Assembly: GCA_008638375.1 (NCBI GenBank)
Contig: VIRR01000556.1
Span: 282,571-346,570, forward strand
Length of the DNA: 64,000 nucleotides
From: Nyssa sinensis
Lineage: Eukaryota; Streptophyta; Magnoliopsida; Cornales; Nyssaceae
Reading direction: 5' to 3'
The notes beneath the pieces were generated by a model, which was given only the letters and a program-made list of their open reading frames with translations, ran no database searches and was not told where the DNA came from. Below, piece by piece: positions 43,778 to 56,451 of the stretch; position 1 is the first letter of the stretch; each line of letters begins with the position of its first letter. Both the position numbers and the translations under genes were made by a program.

Positions 43778-46700
43778 CTAGCTCGACTCTCCGCTGTCTT
43801 CTGCAATGTCGAACAAGAACTTTGGGAGAGATGCTATCCGAGGAAGACTAAGCAGTAACTCACCAAATGAGTCCTTCCTTGACATGGCCTGTGACTGCCT
43901 GCAGCCAAACACATTCTTGGAATCTCCCCCAGGTGCCCCAACATCTTCTTCTGCCTTATCCTCATGCACCAAGTCAGAAGCATGGTTACATCGAACATCA
44001 TATTCATCATCAAGTCCCTCTAAGTGACTTTCTCTATCAGCCTGTGAGTTTGGAACTGGAGCAGGGTCCTGCAGGAGACGGCAGAGAGAATTGACCCTCG
44101 ACATGAGGGATTTCTCATCAGGTCCCTCAAAGCAACTTTCCTTATCAACCTCTGAGTTTGGAACCGTGGCTGGATCCTGCAAGAGGCAGCAGAGAGAATT
44201 GACCCTCAACATGAGGGATTTGTCATCAGAAGCTGCTGTAGATTGAGTGTCACCGAGCAAGATTTGTGCAATGTTCTCCAGTATGTCCTGGCATTCTAAT
44301 GCTTTCTCAGAGGGCGGATTTCCAGAAGTCATCTGTTCCGAAATACAATGTCCAATGTGATTCACAAGATCGCTCACGGACAGAGATTGTCGGAGCCCTG
44401 GCACTTTCATCTGTTCCCAGTTTCGTGGCCCCTTCAAACCATCTCCTCCATGGCTTCCAGTCCCTTCAATTGCACGCAAGTCCATCACTAATAAATATTA
44501 TAAAAGTAATCAATTATCAATTGAAAGAACAACAAATAATAAGTGACAAAATGAACGTATGTTCCATAAGAACATTAAGAATGTTTATACCCTTCCTTGA
44601 GTAGAATACCTTTTTGATAAGATTGTAAAATATCTCAAAACTTTAGAAGAGTCACCAAAATTCAACAATTAGCTTCTACCCAACAACTATAACATGATAA
44701 TTGATTAATTGCAATACCGCCATGAAATAACAATGACAACAGCACCAAAAACAACAGTAACAATGGCCACCATCCCCATGACACAAGGACAATGACAAGA
44801 ACAAAAAATACAATAAAGATTAAATTATGATAGATGCTTGACGAAACACCAAGAAAAAAAAATCACATTTCTTTTTATTCCCCCCCTTTAAGCAGTTCAA
44901 ACAATTCCAGGGAGATCCAAATGCTGCGTACTACTTCCAATTTCACTATTCAATGAAATAATATGCACATTCCATATTAATGTAGTGTTTATGCATTTAA
45001 TGAATCGATTCAGATTCACAATTAAATATCTGATTCCCAGATATTGCGAACAATAAAAACAATTCAAAAATTGGCTAAATTGTTTCAAATTGATACTGCC
45101 TTCATTTTTATTTTTGATCAGTACAAGTGACCATATATCATAAATAAGGCGCCCGAGGGGGGTGAACCCAATTTACTAAAAAGGGGACCAGCTACAAAAA
45201 TTAAAACCTAAGATCTAAAAACTCTATAAATTTACATATGGATATTCTTCTTTGATCCAAAAAAAAAGTCCTCAAAAATAATAATCTTTAAACTTCCACA
45301 CAGGAAGTTCCACTCCTTCAAAGGTCCTCTTCATTTCCCTCCAAAGGCACCATAAGAGACATAGTGGTGCCATTTTCCAAGCTATCTTCAATAACTTCCT
45401 CATCCACTTGCAACTCCATTAAAAAAAAAAAAATCCTTAATAGAAGCCGACCCAGCCAATTCCAAATAAAAAGAAAGGCAACCCCACACATCCCTAGCCA
45501 CCTTACAATGCACTAGAAGATGATCCGCCATCTCCTCCTCTTCCTTGCACATGCAACGATGACTTAAAATATGAAAACCTCCTTTCCAAAGGTTATCCGG
45601 AGTAAGAATTGCTCCCCATGCCGCTGACCAAGCAAAAAACGCAGCCCGAATAGGAACTTTAGATTTCCAAATCAGCTGACATGGAAATGACTTCTCCTTC
45701 CCATCCACCAACTTCCAATAGAAAGACTTGACAGTGAATTTCTTATAGCTGTCCACTATCCAGTGAATCTCATTCTCACTTCTTTTCCCCCACCCAATTC
45801 TAATCGAGCACAACATATGTTCCTCCACCTCCCCCAACTCCCAAACATGAAAGTTTCTTCTAAAACATGGCCTCCAAATCCCCCCACCTTGGCAACACAA
45901 TCCGCAATCAACACCTCCTTATCCGACGCTAGATTATAGAGATTGGGAAATCTATCCTTCAATAACACATCCCCACACAAAGGATCCAACCAAAATCTAA
46001 CCCTCAAACACTCCCCAACTACCAATCGCACCCAATTTTGAAAACCCTCCCTCCCTTTTCTAATAGCCTTCCACACCCAACACCCATAAGCCTCTACCCC
46101 TTCTTTTGAGAACCACCCCCACCTTCAGGATGGGAGAGGAAGTTTCCTAATACCACTCAGTCATGTTGTCTTAAGCTTGTTTCAGATCATATTTCAATAC
46201 TGCCTTCATTTTTCTGAATATAACCAGTAGATGTCATGGATACACACATTGGAGAGGCTATACTACTTTACATCTGAAGATAACTACTGTCATGGTTATA
46301 CACATTGGAGAAGCTATACTACTTTGCTAAATAAACTGGTAGCAACAGATCATGAGCTTGTAGCATTACTGTCACCATTTAAAGCAGCAACCGAACTAGA
46401 ACTCGGTCGAAGACAAAAATTACAAGTTGGACCAAAATTCCAATTGTTAGGTTTGAATCATCTGATAGTATAGCGTAGTGTAACATAAGTTTATATGCTA
46501 AGTTACTGAAGAATAATATCTTGACATGCAACAACATGCATATTTGACAGCATGTCGACATGCATGTTCTTAGACACTATATTGACTCCCTTGTATTATA
46601 CACACTTGGTAATTATAACATTTTCTACAATTGAAACAGAATTTCCATATATTCATTGATGTTTCACATATATACCCTCATGGCAGCCCACAAGGCCAGC

Positions 46701-49700
46701 TTCTTAGGATGGCACTTCATAGCATATCAAAAGCACATTTCCTACATTGAAAGCAAGAATAGGGGTAGGGAACGTCTTGTCTGTCAATGCTATCCAACAG
46801 AGTTTTGAACCATGAACCAGATGGTCGAACCACTAGTCGACCCAGCATTTACCAGATATTAGGAATTAAGGACCCTATTTTTCAGGCACTCTAGTGGCCA
46901 ATATAAGATTTCAAAAAATAAAAATAAAAATTGGGGCCCTAAACATTATACATCTAACAGACATATGTTGCTAGGTCCAAAGTACCTGATCAACCTAGTG
47001 ACCTAAACATTATACATTTAATGGGTATATTATTTTAGTACCGGTATAGTTAAAGGCAAAAGGTGCCCTTCAAGGCACTAGGGTCTTACATTGCCCGAAG
47101 AGTGATGAGACAAAGAAGCACAAGCCTAAATAAAGCAAGTACTAACTTACAAGAATAATAATTTGGCTGCGACCACACACTTTTATTCTTCTTGTAAGTT
47201 CATTTAAATAAAGCAAGTTCATTTATTTTAAGTTAAACAAAATCTTATGTAATAATTTTCATGTAACACTTAAAAGTGTATTCTAAAGGATGACATCTAA
47301 CATATTTAAATTTTAAGCGATGAGACTATTTTAAGCTTTTTCTTTCCTTTCGGCTTCTTTTATATTGTGCAAAGATTGTCCAGACAAAAATATCCTACGT
47401 CCTAAAACAAACTAAAAAAAAAAAAAAATCAGTAAATGAACAAAATAATACATGATGACATTTAAGTAAAATATCTTAGTTAATGAGGCTCTCACCTCAG
47501 CACCTTTTGCTTTAGTCAAGGTAATCGCCTAGACAACAACCCACTAAAGTCAACTTGCCTAGAATATGCCAAGGCGCTATGTCTTATTCTCGCCTCATTG
47601 CCTAGGTGAGTACCCGGTCACCTTTAACAACACTAAGGACCCTTATACCTGATCAACCCAGTGGCCTATACAATAGTAGACAAACGTATGGTGGGGATCT
47701 AAACAGATTTTTCTGTAATGGCTTTATGTTTTAAGTTGCATCAAATTATTCTTCAACACAGACATGGACTTGTACTACATTGATGTTTCTTCTCATTCAA
47801 GAATCACTCCCTCATCTGAGAATGCAAATAAAAATTGTATCTTAACATGTCCCATTATGTATCTTCTCTTTCATAAATTTTGTTTTGTATGAAAAAGTGC
47901 ATGCATGTCTTCGTATTTTACATATATTTTGGTCATATTTTGACAAAGATAAGGACTGATTAAGAACTCATTCGACCATGTTATCCGTCAGCAAGGTAAA
48001 GAATTGGTCCCAGTCATCCTTGAATCAATTCATCTGGATTCTTGTGAAATTTTGAAATTGAAAGCTAGATACTATACTGCTCAGGGAATAACAATTGAAT
48101 GTAATGCTCTAAATGCATATCCAAGGCTGCAATTCTTTGCCACGAGATACTCTTTCTAAATCAGTTATTGTACCTGAGCTAGGGGAAGGAGCTTCTTGAG
48201 ATGGATGCTCTGTGGACAATGACTGTGGTGTGTGTGGCACAGTGGACAATGAAGTTTCATCCAGGAAGCTAGAGATAGGGGATCCTTTGGCTGCCTCCAG
48301 TTGATTAAATTTATAACCTTTGGGTTCATCTGGATCCTCAAAAACAGAACCTCGTGATTCAAAATATGGTGAATCCAAAGCAATCTCTGGCTGTTGGCTA
48401 AGGAAGTTAAGACGCACATCACACTGAATCAACTTTTCGTAGTGCTTGTTCAATAGGCCTTGTGGGCACTGCAGAAAATGTTGCCTACAAAAACCGCAAT
48501 GATAGAAGTTCCCATCACTGACATGGCTTCAGAGGTTACAAACCCAAACTATAGTTACTAATAGGGTAAGATAAGCTCATTAAATTATACCTGTGAATGC
48601 TAGCCTCTCCATCAGTAAAATCTGCAGTTGCCTGCCATAAGGTGTGTTTTCTAGGCTGGGGATTGGTCTCCCTGAAGAAAAGGGGCTGCCTAGCCAACTG
48701 CAACACACTAGAGACAGTAAGTGTCTATATAAAAATTTTACGGGAATAATATCACAATAATAATCACACATATCCAAGCACATGTGCCTACACACTGAAG
48801 AAAATGCCCAGATCAACAGCATAAGAAGATGATACATTACCACGACAATCAAAGTCCCCGGTTCATTGTCAGGACAATTCGCCCTCAGAGCTGTAATATC
48901 TGACCATTGAATCTCTATTTTACTCTTGAGACCACCATCAAGAATTTCCCATACAAGCTTATGCTTAGCAAAGTAACACTTTGCCACTAAATCACCTTCA
49001 TACCTTGACACATACTGCCAATAGATATTGTTTCAGTTACTTGCATAAAATTTAACACATTTGAAATACAGTAGATCAAAATTTATTCCAGATACCTCCC
49101 AGCGCCCAATCCTTAGAAGCGAAGCTATAAAATTTGAGGCCTTTAGCTTGTCAGCAGTCACTGAAGCAGCAGTGCATTTGATATCATTCTTGCCTTGCAA
49201 GTCAAGATTTCCAGTCGGTGCAGTGTCAAAAGAAGAAGCATTACCTTGGGAGAGCCTCATTTGTATTAAATCCAACAACGATGGGCTCTTTCTCAGCCGC
49301 AAACCCAAAGGGCTTGGCTCATCAAGCGGATTGTATTGCATAGGTGGGATTGGAAACTCATTACTTCCAGTGCTCGTTTGCTAATTAGTAAGAAGGACAA
49401 GTGAGAAAAACAATCTCATTTCCTACCCAGTAATAAAAAGAAAAAAAAAATTAAAACCCTCTAAAAATTTCCAATAAAACGAGAATCCAAATCTATACTA
49501 TGAATTAAGCCAAGGTCCCGTTTTGTCTTCAAAATGGTTTAAATAAATTCATAGACGCATCCCATATCCCACTTATATAGCTCTATTACTGCATTCCACC
49601 ACGCCAGTAACCAACCTGTCTTTCCCAACTTGCTATGATGGTCCTCTCCCTAATGTTTCTTACCACAAGTCCCATGCACACCGTACATGTGCATGCATTA

Positions 49701-50605
49701 CAACCTATAAAGCAAACCCTAGTGATCAATCTTAATTACAACCCATTATAACAAAGTTCTTCAATTTTCCAGCACAACTTACAACCTAAATTAGACCAAA
49801 TTTTCAATCAAGTTTAAGTGAAATCACAAGCAGGATCTAATATGAGAAAGTCTATTTTCTTTCTTGTTCCTTTTCTTCTTTTTGAGCTAAGACTTAATCA
49901 AGCTCAGTCACACACAGTATGACAAAAGCTCTTCCTTTTTTCTTCCCTCAATTTCCACCAAAACCCAGAATGCAAATTCCACATTAGCTGCCTTCACAAA
50001 ACCTTTTTAGCATGAACCAGATTTGCCTAGAAAATATAGAGAATTTGCAAATCCTATCATACATCCATATATACGTACACAAATACGGGAAATCAATAAT
50101 GAACTCTCTACATCACGAGTTTTCACCTAACTAAAAAAACAAAAATCTGACATTCATACAACATAGAACTATTTCTCAAACCCCTAATCCTTCATTTTGT
50201 TGCAAAAAAAAGAAGAAGAAGAAGAAAAACCAGAGTATTAAATTTTAAAGTCATACGTTTGGCTCAAAGTAATTCCAATATTTATTCATATCAGAAACCC
50301 AGATATATATTTCATCACTGATTCCTCAACTTTCTCAGTAGACAAGCGAATCACAACATGCATTATTTTTCTTTATTTTCACTATTTTTTCTTTTCCCAT
50401 CTTTTCCTCAGCTACCAAACAGAAATAAATTAAGAAAAAAATATCAAACCTGAACAAAAGGCGACGACGATTTAAGTCGCTTGTTGAGCGGCCCGTGTTC
50501 TTCTTCTAATGAATCGTCAATCTCTAACTTAGCCGGGAACTTCTCGGGAAACGTCGCCGTCTCTGTTCCCGGTCGAAGATTGCCCGATCTCATCAGCTGA
50601 ACCAT
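43778..50605 (-). CDS. ASG1-like (TRF-like) plant nuclear protein
   Basis: Plant-specific protein resembling the ALTERED SEED GERMINATION 1 / TRF-like family; its biochemical role is not established. Six minus-strand exons with GT-AG borders join in frame: 50605-50450, 49380-49096, 49014-48841, 48697-48591, 48484-48174 and 44487-43778, giving 580 aa. Conserved blocks are EEEHGPLNKR (residue 34 on), PLDEPSPLGLRLRKSPSLLD and IQMRLSQGN in exon 2, WEYVSRYEGDLVAKCYFAKH at the exon 2/3 join, KIEIQWSDITALRAN, then PLFFRETNPQPRKHTLWQAT in exon 4 and HFLQCPQGLLNKHYEKLIQC in exon 5. The folded part is about residues 55-310; the rest is acidic and Ser-rich. Residues 432-467 and 468-503 are a 36-residue tandem duplication. 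Exon 5 ends at CAG|GTACAA rather than reading on to an in-frame stop 66 bp later. Intron 5 (3.7 kb) contains a LINE and MITE-like repeats. The family name is from memory of motifs; the gene model is firm. Confidence 0.85.
44012..44227 (-). repeat. Coding tandem duplication, 2 x 108 bp
   Basis: Two adjacent 36-codon units in the last exon of the ASG1-like gene (44,227-44,120 and 44,119-44,012). Shared words are KSLM-RVNSLC-LLQDPA and VPNS--D-ES--EG. The frame is kept exactly, with about ten amino-acid differences between units. Confidence 0.95.
45110..46196 (-). mobile_element. 5'-truncated LINE with 17-bp target duplication
   Basis: Perfect direct repeats ATACTGCCTTCATTTTT flank the element at 45,093-45,109 and 46,197-46,213. 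The minus-strand product is the region after the RT of a LINE. It includes VRLVVGECLRVRFWLDPLCG, then the zinc-binding RT-associated domain: FTVKSFYWKL, LIWKSKVPIRAAFFAWSAAW, CMCKEEEEMADHLLVHC and ARDVWG. A frameshift near 45,800-45,900 splits it. The 3' tail (CACCCCCCTCGGGCGCC, then TTATTTATGATATATGG) ends in an AAAATA-type run. It is dead on arrival, inserted in intron 5 of the ASG1-like gene. Confidence 0.9.
46232..46335. repeat. Tandem duplication of about 56 bp
   Basis: TGTCATGG, then TACACATTGGAGA, then GCTATACTACTTT occurs from 46,232 and again from 46,288, immediately outside the LINE target duplication. Confidence 0.85.
46795..47048. repeat. Left part of an interrupted dispersed repeat
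   Basis: The sequence CATGAACCAGATGGTCGAACC with later GTACCTGATCAACCTAGTGACC resembles a non-autonomous DNA element. A related CCTGATCAACCCAGTGGCC block reappears at about 47,648, on the far side of the element at 47,049-47,632. This suggests internal repeats or an insertion. Confidence 0.35.
47049..47632. mobile_element. MITE-like element with GTTAAAGG inverted ends
   Basis: Starts GTTAAAGGCAAAAGGTGCCC and ends CCCGGTCACCTTTAAC, giving inverted termini GTTAAAGG and CCTTTAAC. The interior has the GGCGC, GCCTAG, CTTGCCTAG words typical of a widespread plant repeat. No coding sequence. Confidence 0.5.
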
Positions 50606-51020
50606 CAAATTCAAAAATTCTCCACCGGAACCAGAGAATCAAATCAGAAGAAAATTTAAATTCAATGCAAATTCGAAGAATCAAACCCTAGATTCTAGGG
50701 TTTGATTTGCAAGTGAATTGGGCGAGAATTTCCCAAGAAGATCGATTGGAAAACTTGAGATTCTGAAAACCCAATAGAAAGCTTTTTTTCTATCTGTTGG
50801 GGGACACAAACGGAATTTACAGCTGTGTCTATATTTGTAACAGTTTCAAGGCTGACGAGGCAAGAGGTTCGACGGGGCATTACAATGACCATATTACCCT
50901 TACACCGCTTTTAGTTGTCAATTGGATTACGCGGTGTCAAACTTTTATTCTTATGCGACCAAGTTGGAAAGAAAAATCAAACCCATGTCATTGACAGGAG
51001 GGATAGGATTATAAATAAGT
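50606..51020 (-). promoter_or_regulatory. ASG1-like gene leader and promoter region
   Basis: Upstream of the minus-strand ATG is a C/T-rich and A-rich leader (minus strand) with ACCCTAGAATCTAGGG at about 50,686-50,701, a small palindromic telobox-like motif (AAACCCTA) common in plant housekeeping promoters. No clear TATA box was placed. Confidence 0.4.
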
Positions 51021-51660
51021 TGAGTCGAATATTAAATTATTTAAATTTGATTTATTAAAATAAATGAGTTTTAAATTATATTTAAACTCGATTTATTAAT
51101 TTTTTAAATTGATTTCGAATGAGTCGATCGCAAGTTAAACTCGAATAACTTATTTTTTTATATAGCATTAGATTACTTTTGACCGAACAAATCAAGTTCA
51201 ATAAATTTATGAGTCTCAATATGTTCAAACTTGGCTTGTTAATCTTGCGATCACAAATCAAACTCGAATAACTCGGCTCGTTTTACAGTCATATTGAAAG
51301 ATGGATACTTGTATTATTTGGATAGGATGAAAAAAAGTCCAGTGATACGGTAGCATGGTGCTACCTCTATTGTGATTTGAGTATCACAGTATGTCCCACA
51401 AAAAACTTAAATCAAAATGAAAGTAATACCATATTACCGTCCCATTAGACTATTTTTTTGAATAAGACTATATTGGTAAATATAGTATATATAAGAATAA
51501 ATAATAAAAAAACTTAATATATAAACCGGACAGAATCGGGACAAGGTGATCATCTCCTGAACTCATCCCGAATCTGACAAGATTTTAAAAGCCACACCTC
51601 GACCCCGTTTATGAACACCCCATACCCGCCTCATTAGAGATGGGAAGGAGCAAATTGCCA
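51021..51660. repeat. Degenerate dispersed repeats
   Basis: At 51,021-51,300, ACTCGAATAACT-type words recur (51,141 and 51,264), as in decayed SINE- or MITE-like repeats. At 51,520-51,660, GC-rich words (GGACAGAATCGGGACAAGG, ACCCCGTTTATGAACACCCC) resemble the ends of the repeats at 35.7, 37.4 and 59.4 kb. Confidence 0.35.
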
Positions 51661-52275
51661 TATTTAGTATTAGACGAGTCATTTTTTATTAAAATTTTAT
51701 AGTTTAATTGAAATAACTAATACCAGTGATTTATAAATACGCTTTAATTCAATTTAATTGTTAATGTCTATACACAACTATATAGTGATTTATAATTTAA
51801 TCATAGATGAAAGTAATACCACTGTACTCAAAATTTCATAAGCATTAAAAATTCTAAGCTCCCATTACTTTAATTTAAGTGTATTAAAATGAATAGGAGT
51901 AGGTTTTATAACAATTTCACATTTATAATTAGAGTAAATTGAATTGTGTTTATAAATTATGAAACTTATTTATTTTAATTAAAATTATAAGGTCTTACTT
52001 GAAATTTGTGTAAAATTACAAAATATTAAAATATTATTATCAAAAAATAAAATTTAAAAACAATTTTAATCAAAATACGAAAACATAAATAAAATTGAAA
52101 GGGATTCTTAATTTTTTTAAGAAAAAAAAAATCTCATAAGAATGGAAGGTAAAAAATCAAGGGAGAGGGGCAACGAACTCTTTAGCCATTGCTGGATCTG
52201 CCACAACCTCTTGTCGAGCAATCTGTCTCTTTGTGTGTCACTCAATGATGGTGCCACAATGTGAGAATTGTTAAA

Positions 52276-52284
52276 ATATTTTAA
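52276..52284. repeat. 9-bp target-site duplication, left
   Basis: ATATTTTAA immediately before the Mutator-like element. An identical nonamer occurs at 57,633-57,641, directly after its right end. Confidence 0.75.
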
Positions 52285-52582
52285 GGGTAAATTGCACCTA
52301 CCTCTCTTGAAGTTTCTGATAATTACAGAAACCTCTCTTATACTTTCTGAAATAACACTGTCCTCCTTCTAGTTTCAATGTCGATAATAGATTCTCCCTG
52401 CCGTTAATGACCGTTAATTGACCTAACAGAGTTTGATGATGTAAGCAATTTTTTTTGTCTAAATATCAATTTTTCCCCTTACAAATCATGGTTAAATGAC
52501 AAAACTACCCTCACAAATATTTTCTTTACCCTTCTATCACTTCTTTCTCTCAATTTTTCTACCCTAACCTTTTTCTTCGTCT

Positions 52583-52594
52583 CTCATCTCTCTC

Positions 52595-52627
<33 letters not shown>

Positions 52628-53104
52628 TCTCTCAATTTCTCTGCCCTAATTCATGCATTTGTGAAAAAAGGGCCAAACCTACTTGTAGAGATCTGAATTT
52701 TTTTTTTTTGAAATAAATTTTTTTTATATGAATATATATACATGTATAATGTGTGTGTTATATATGTGTAGGTATAAAGTATAATATATGTATATGTGTG
52801 TGTGTGTATATATATATATATAGTAGGGTAAATATATATATATATATGTATATACGTATGTGTGTATTAAAATGGAAAAAGGAAAGAAGGGGGAAACAGT
52901 AAGCATACAGTAAGTGCATGTGTGTGTGTGGGTGTTTCAGCTGAGTAGTGTGTGTGTGTGTGTGTGTGTGCTGATGTGTGTGTTTTAAATATAATATATA
53001 GATATATATATATATATATGCATATGTTACGTGTGAATGTGTGAGTGCAGAAGGTGGAATGTGTGAGTGTACAAAGTGGGTAGGGTGTTAAGTGTGTATG
53101 CAGG

Positions 53105-53173
<69 letters not shown>

Positions 53174-53175
53174 AG
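52583..53175. repeat. Cluster of microsatellites inside the Mutator-like element
   Basis: (TC)n at 52,586-52,636, TA/TG-rich tracts over 52,730-53,020, and (TA)n followed by (GA)n at 53,108-53,169. Open frames across them are repeat translation. Confidence 0.85.
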
Positions 53176-56098
53176 AAAGGGTAGTTGAGTGTAGAAGGAT
53201 ATATGTGTAAGTGAGTGTTTTGAGAGGGAGACAAGAAAGAAATGGGCACGTTTGGAGAAGCTGTGAAGTTAGGAGGTTCAGAAGAGTTTAAAGAGTTGGA
53301 AACCAAGAGAAGGAATGAGGGTTAGAAGAGGAGAGAGAAACCAAGAAGGTAGAAAAATTCTCTCTCTAAATTTTCTTTTTGTACTAACTATTTTGGAGTA
53401 TTATTTTTGCATGCATGTGGAACATATTGTAAGGGGGATAAAATAGAAAAGAAATCATAGTTTTAGAGCAAGTAAACCCTAAGATCACCATGGACCCGAA
53501 ACTTAAGAAAATTGGCTTTTGGGTGAAAACTCAAAGAAACTTAAAACCATTTACACGGTCGAAAAGTAGGGAAAAATTGGAGCATTTGGCAATTTAAATA
53601 AGTCAAAATGGTCAAGAGACCATGGAGATATCGGCAGTTGCAGGTGCGGCTGACCAAAAAGAATAATCCTTTAAATCGATTAAGTTTATAGGTTTTAAGT
53701 TTACCAAACAAATCCTAAGGGTCCCAAAAGGTTACAGTGGCCGAAAACAGGAGTCAAAACAACTCCAAAACACACGAAATTGAAACTGGGATATCGCCGG
53801 AAACTGGGTAGCAACCACTGTAACTGGCTGTTCGACGTCCAAGATGTTGTCCAACTGAAAATCTAAAAGCAGATCTGAAATCCCTCCGAAATTCCCTTTC
53901 AAACCCCATTGGACCGAACCGAACAAGGCCATCGGACTCTCCTTGCATTCATCGGAGAAGACGACTGTGGAGAAGAACACAGTAAACCCTAATTTGGTGG
54001 GGATGATGAATAGTAACGAATCATGGGTCGGGCCCTTAGGTCGGGGCCTTATTCGATGTCTTAATTAGGATTTGGGTTACCCAAAACTACGACGTTTTAA
54101 TAAAGGAGATCTTAAATATAAAACTTAGGGCTGACGTCATGATGATGTCAGCATTACATCTTGGACCGACCAAACCGGTTGGTCCAGTGAAACCCTAGAC
54201 CGGTTCACTTATAAATGAAATAAACCCTCTGGTTTATTTTAAATATTTGAAAGAATTTCATTTTGACCCCAACTGTTCTGAATATTTCTATTCTGGCCTA
54301 GATTTTAAAAGATAAAATTCAAATAGGCTCCTGAGAAATAAATAAATAATAAAATAATTTATTTTATTATTTTATTCATTAGAAAAAATGACTATTTTAC
54401 CCTTAAACACTAAATGACTCAAACGAAGTCTAAATTAAATAAGTAAATAATGGATTTCTACTATTTCGGGCATTCCGGACTCAATGGTGGAGTCCGATTT
54501 GGGAGAGTAAGTCCTAACAAATAAAGACACGCAAATGGTAAATGACTGTATTGCCTTAATGATACCTAGGGCAAAGTAGACATAAAAGATAGTCCAATTT
54601 AACTATGTTGGACACTCGGGACCCAATGGTGAGGTCCATTTCATGAACCGAGATCTCAAAAAAATTTAGCTATACAACATGTGAAATTACCAAAATGCCC
54701 CTGATGCTATACGAAGTCAAAATGAAGTTCAAATGGGACGAAATTGATACCGATAGAAGCCCAGATACTCATGAAACTGTACACATGATTAAATGTCGAA
54801 TTGGGGACAGAATTTCACAGAACGTAAAATGATCATAAATGCCCCTAAGCATGGTAAGTGTAAAGTAAAGGCCAATATGATCTAGTAAATTGTCCTAAGC
54901 ACAATTAAAACTTCAGAACAGTCAACGTATAAAATAAAAAATGACCGATGTGTCCCGATGATCAAAAGCAGATATCAAATGAAGTCCAAAAGACTTAAAA
55001 AGTTATATATAACATATATGGAATATTCTAAGGACCACGATAGGGTCCGAGGCAAGAATGACAAAATTATCATTTTACCCTTTTTAGTACAGATGCCTGA
55101 ATTAAATTTCGTAAAAACTTAAATTGACTTTGTTCAACATTCTGGACCCAATGGTAGAGTTTAATCTAGTAAAATAGGAACTTATGATATAAAAACATAA
55201 AATTTGATGAATAGCATAATTCAAGTAGAGATAGACTGAGTTGTGTCGCAATGATTTTAGGAACACCGAAGGATAAGGAGAAGGCAGTCTATACCTTCCG
55301 GTTGGAAACAATAAAAAGGGACTGCATATTCATTGATTAGTTCGGCTACACCGCGAGCACGGTTTCTTAGGGTTGAGACCAACCCATCAGGTATGATGTT
55401 TTGCTAAGTAAGAAATAGAATTAAGTTGAGGAATGATTTCCATGATTCGTATATCTATTTGATTGTTTATGTGTTTATGTGTTCCTTGTTGTTTCCTTAG
55501 AAGTTTGGTTAAGTGATGAACGTGAACCATGATTATATGTATGTTCTATGTGTTGGCACAGTATGTGATTTATATTCTTCGAGAATTGTTAAGATTGTGA
55601 ATATGTAACTTAAGTATGTATTTAAATGGAATGTGTATGACATACACACATGAGGAATGGATTTTTGTATAATGCATTGTTTAAAGCATGCTTCTTGTGT
55701 GGATAAAATGCTTCAGTGAGACTGTATTATTGCATGGTGGAATCAATGCATATTGACATGGTGTGATTCTTGAAAGCATAGTGTGAGTTGAGCACGTGGT
55801 GCTATGCATTATGAGGGTGTAGATCCTGTGGTGAAAAACCCAAAATTGGTCATTACATTGGTGCCTAGAATCTAACGGATGTGTTCCGTGAACGGGTGTT
55901 GGTACTCAGGGTCCATCAGATGTGTTCCAAAAACGAGACATGGGTATGGCACAGAGTTGCATGGGTGTGTCACGCATATTTTCATAACATCGCATTAAGG
56001 AATTCATGGATGTGGTGTAGAGTTTGTATGAATGGGTTATGAATCTTGTCAGTATGGATGAATTAGATGACATATAGATATAACTGTACACTTGCATA

Positions 56099-56451
56099 TG
56101 TCACGCCTTAATTTTGTTCCTTGCATTAGTATTGTATCCTACCAGTAGTTGAGCTGACCCATTTTTGGGATATTATATTACAGATGACGCTCCTGCTACA
56201 TGAGATTTGATGAGATCTTGACAAAAAGAAGGGAAAAGGGTTTAGAAGTGTATTTGGCCCTTAGGGCACGTTTTGAGATGTAAGGGCTTAAGCCCAACTG
56301 ATGTGAATAATATGTCTATCAAATGTATTTTACGTATTTATATTGAATGCCTGTTTAATTGAATCTATTAAATTATCTTTTATGTCTTTTATTTTCTTTT
56401 CTTATTTCATTCCTCTCACACCCCTGGTTCGTGAAAATTCGGGGCGTGACA
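56099..56451 (-). mobile_element. End region of a nested element with TGTCACGCC termini
   Basis: TGTCACGCC at 56,099 and GGGGCGTGACA ending at 56,451 are inverted with respect to each other. The right one directly interrupts the captured PPR frame. Sequence to the left (at least from about 53.5 kb) also looks foreign to the host element. The nested insertion may therefore be about 3 kb, with 56,099 an internal repeat. Its class is undetermined. Confidence 0.4.

Noticed and set aside
45400..46076. Two long minus-strand open frames as a possible host gene
   Set aside because: They are consecutive, frameshifted parts of a LINE RT-associated domain inside a perfect 17-bp target duplication.
48109..48173. 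Extension of ASG1-like exon 5 to the stop near 48,109, giving a shorter protein
   Set aside because: A strong CAG|GTACAA donor at 48,174 joins in frame to the 236-codon last exon, whose length and coding duplication support it as real. Retention as an alternative transcript remains possible.
53732..53980. 82-codon minus-strand open frame inside the Mutator-like element as a transposase or captured gene
   Set aside because: It has no MURA, DDE or zinc-finger motifs and no resemblance to the PPR fragment; it is probably chance.
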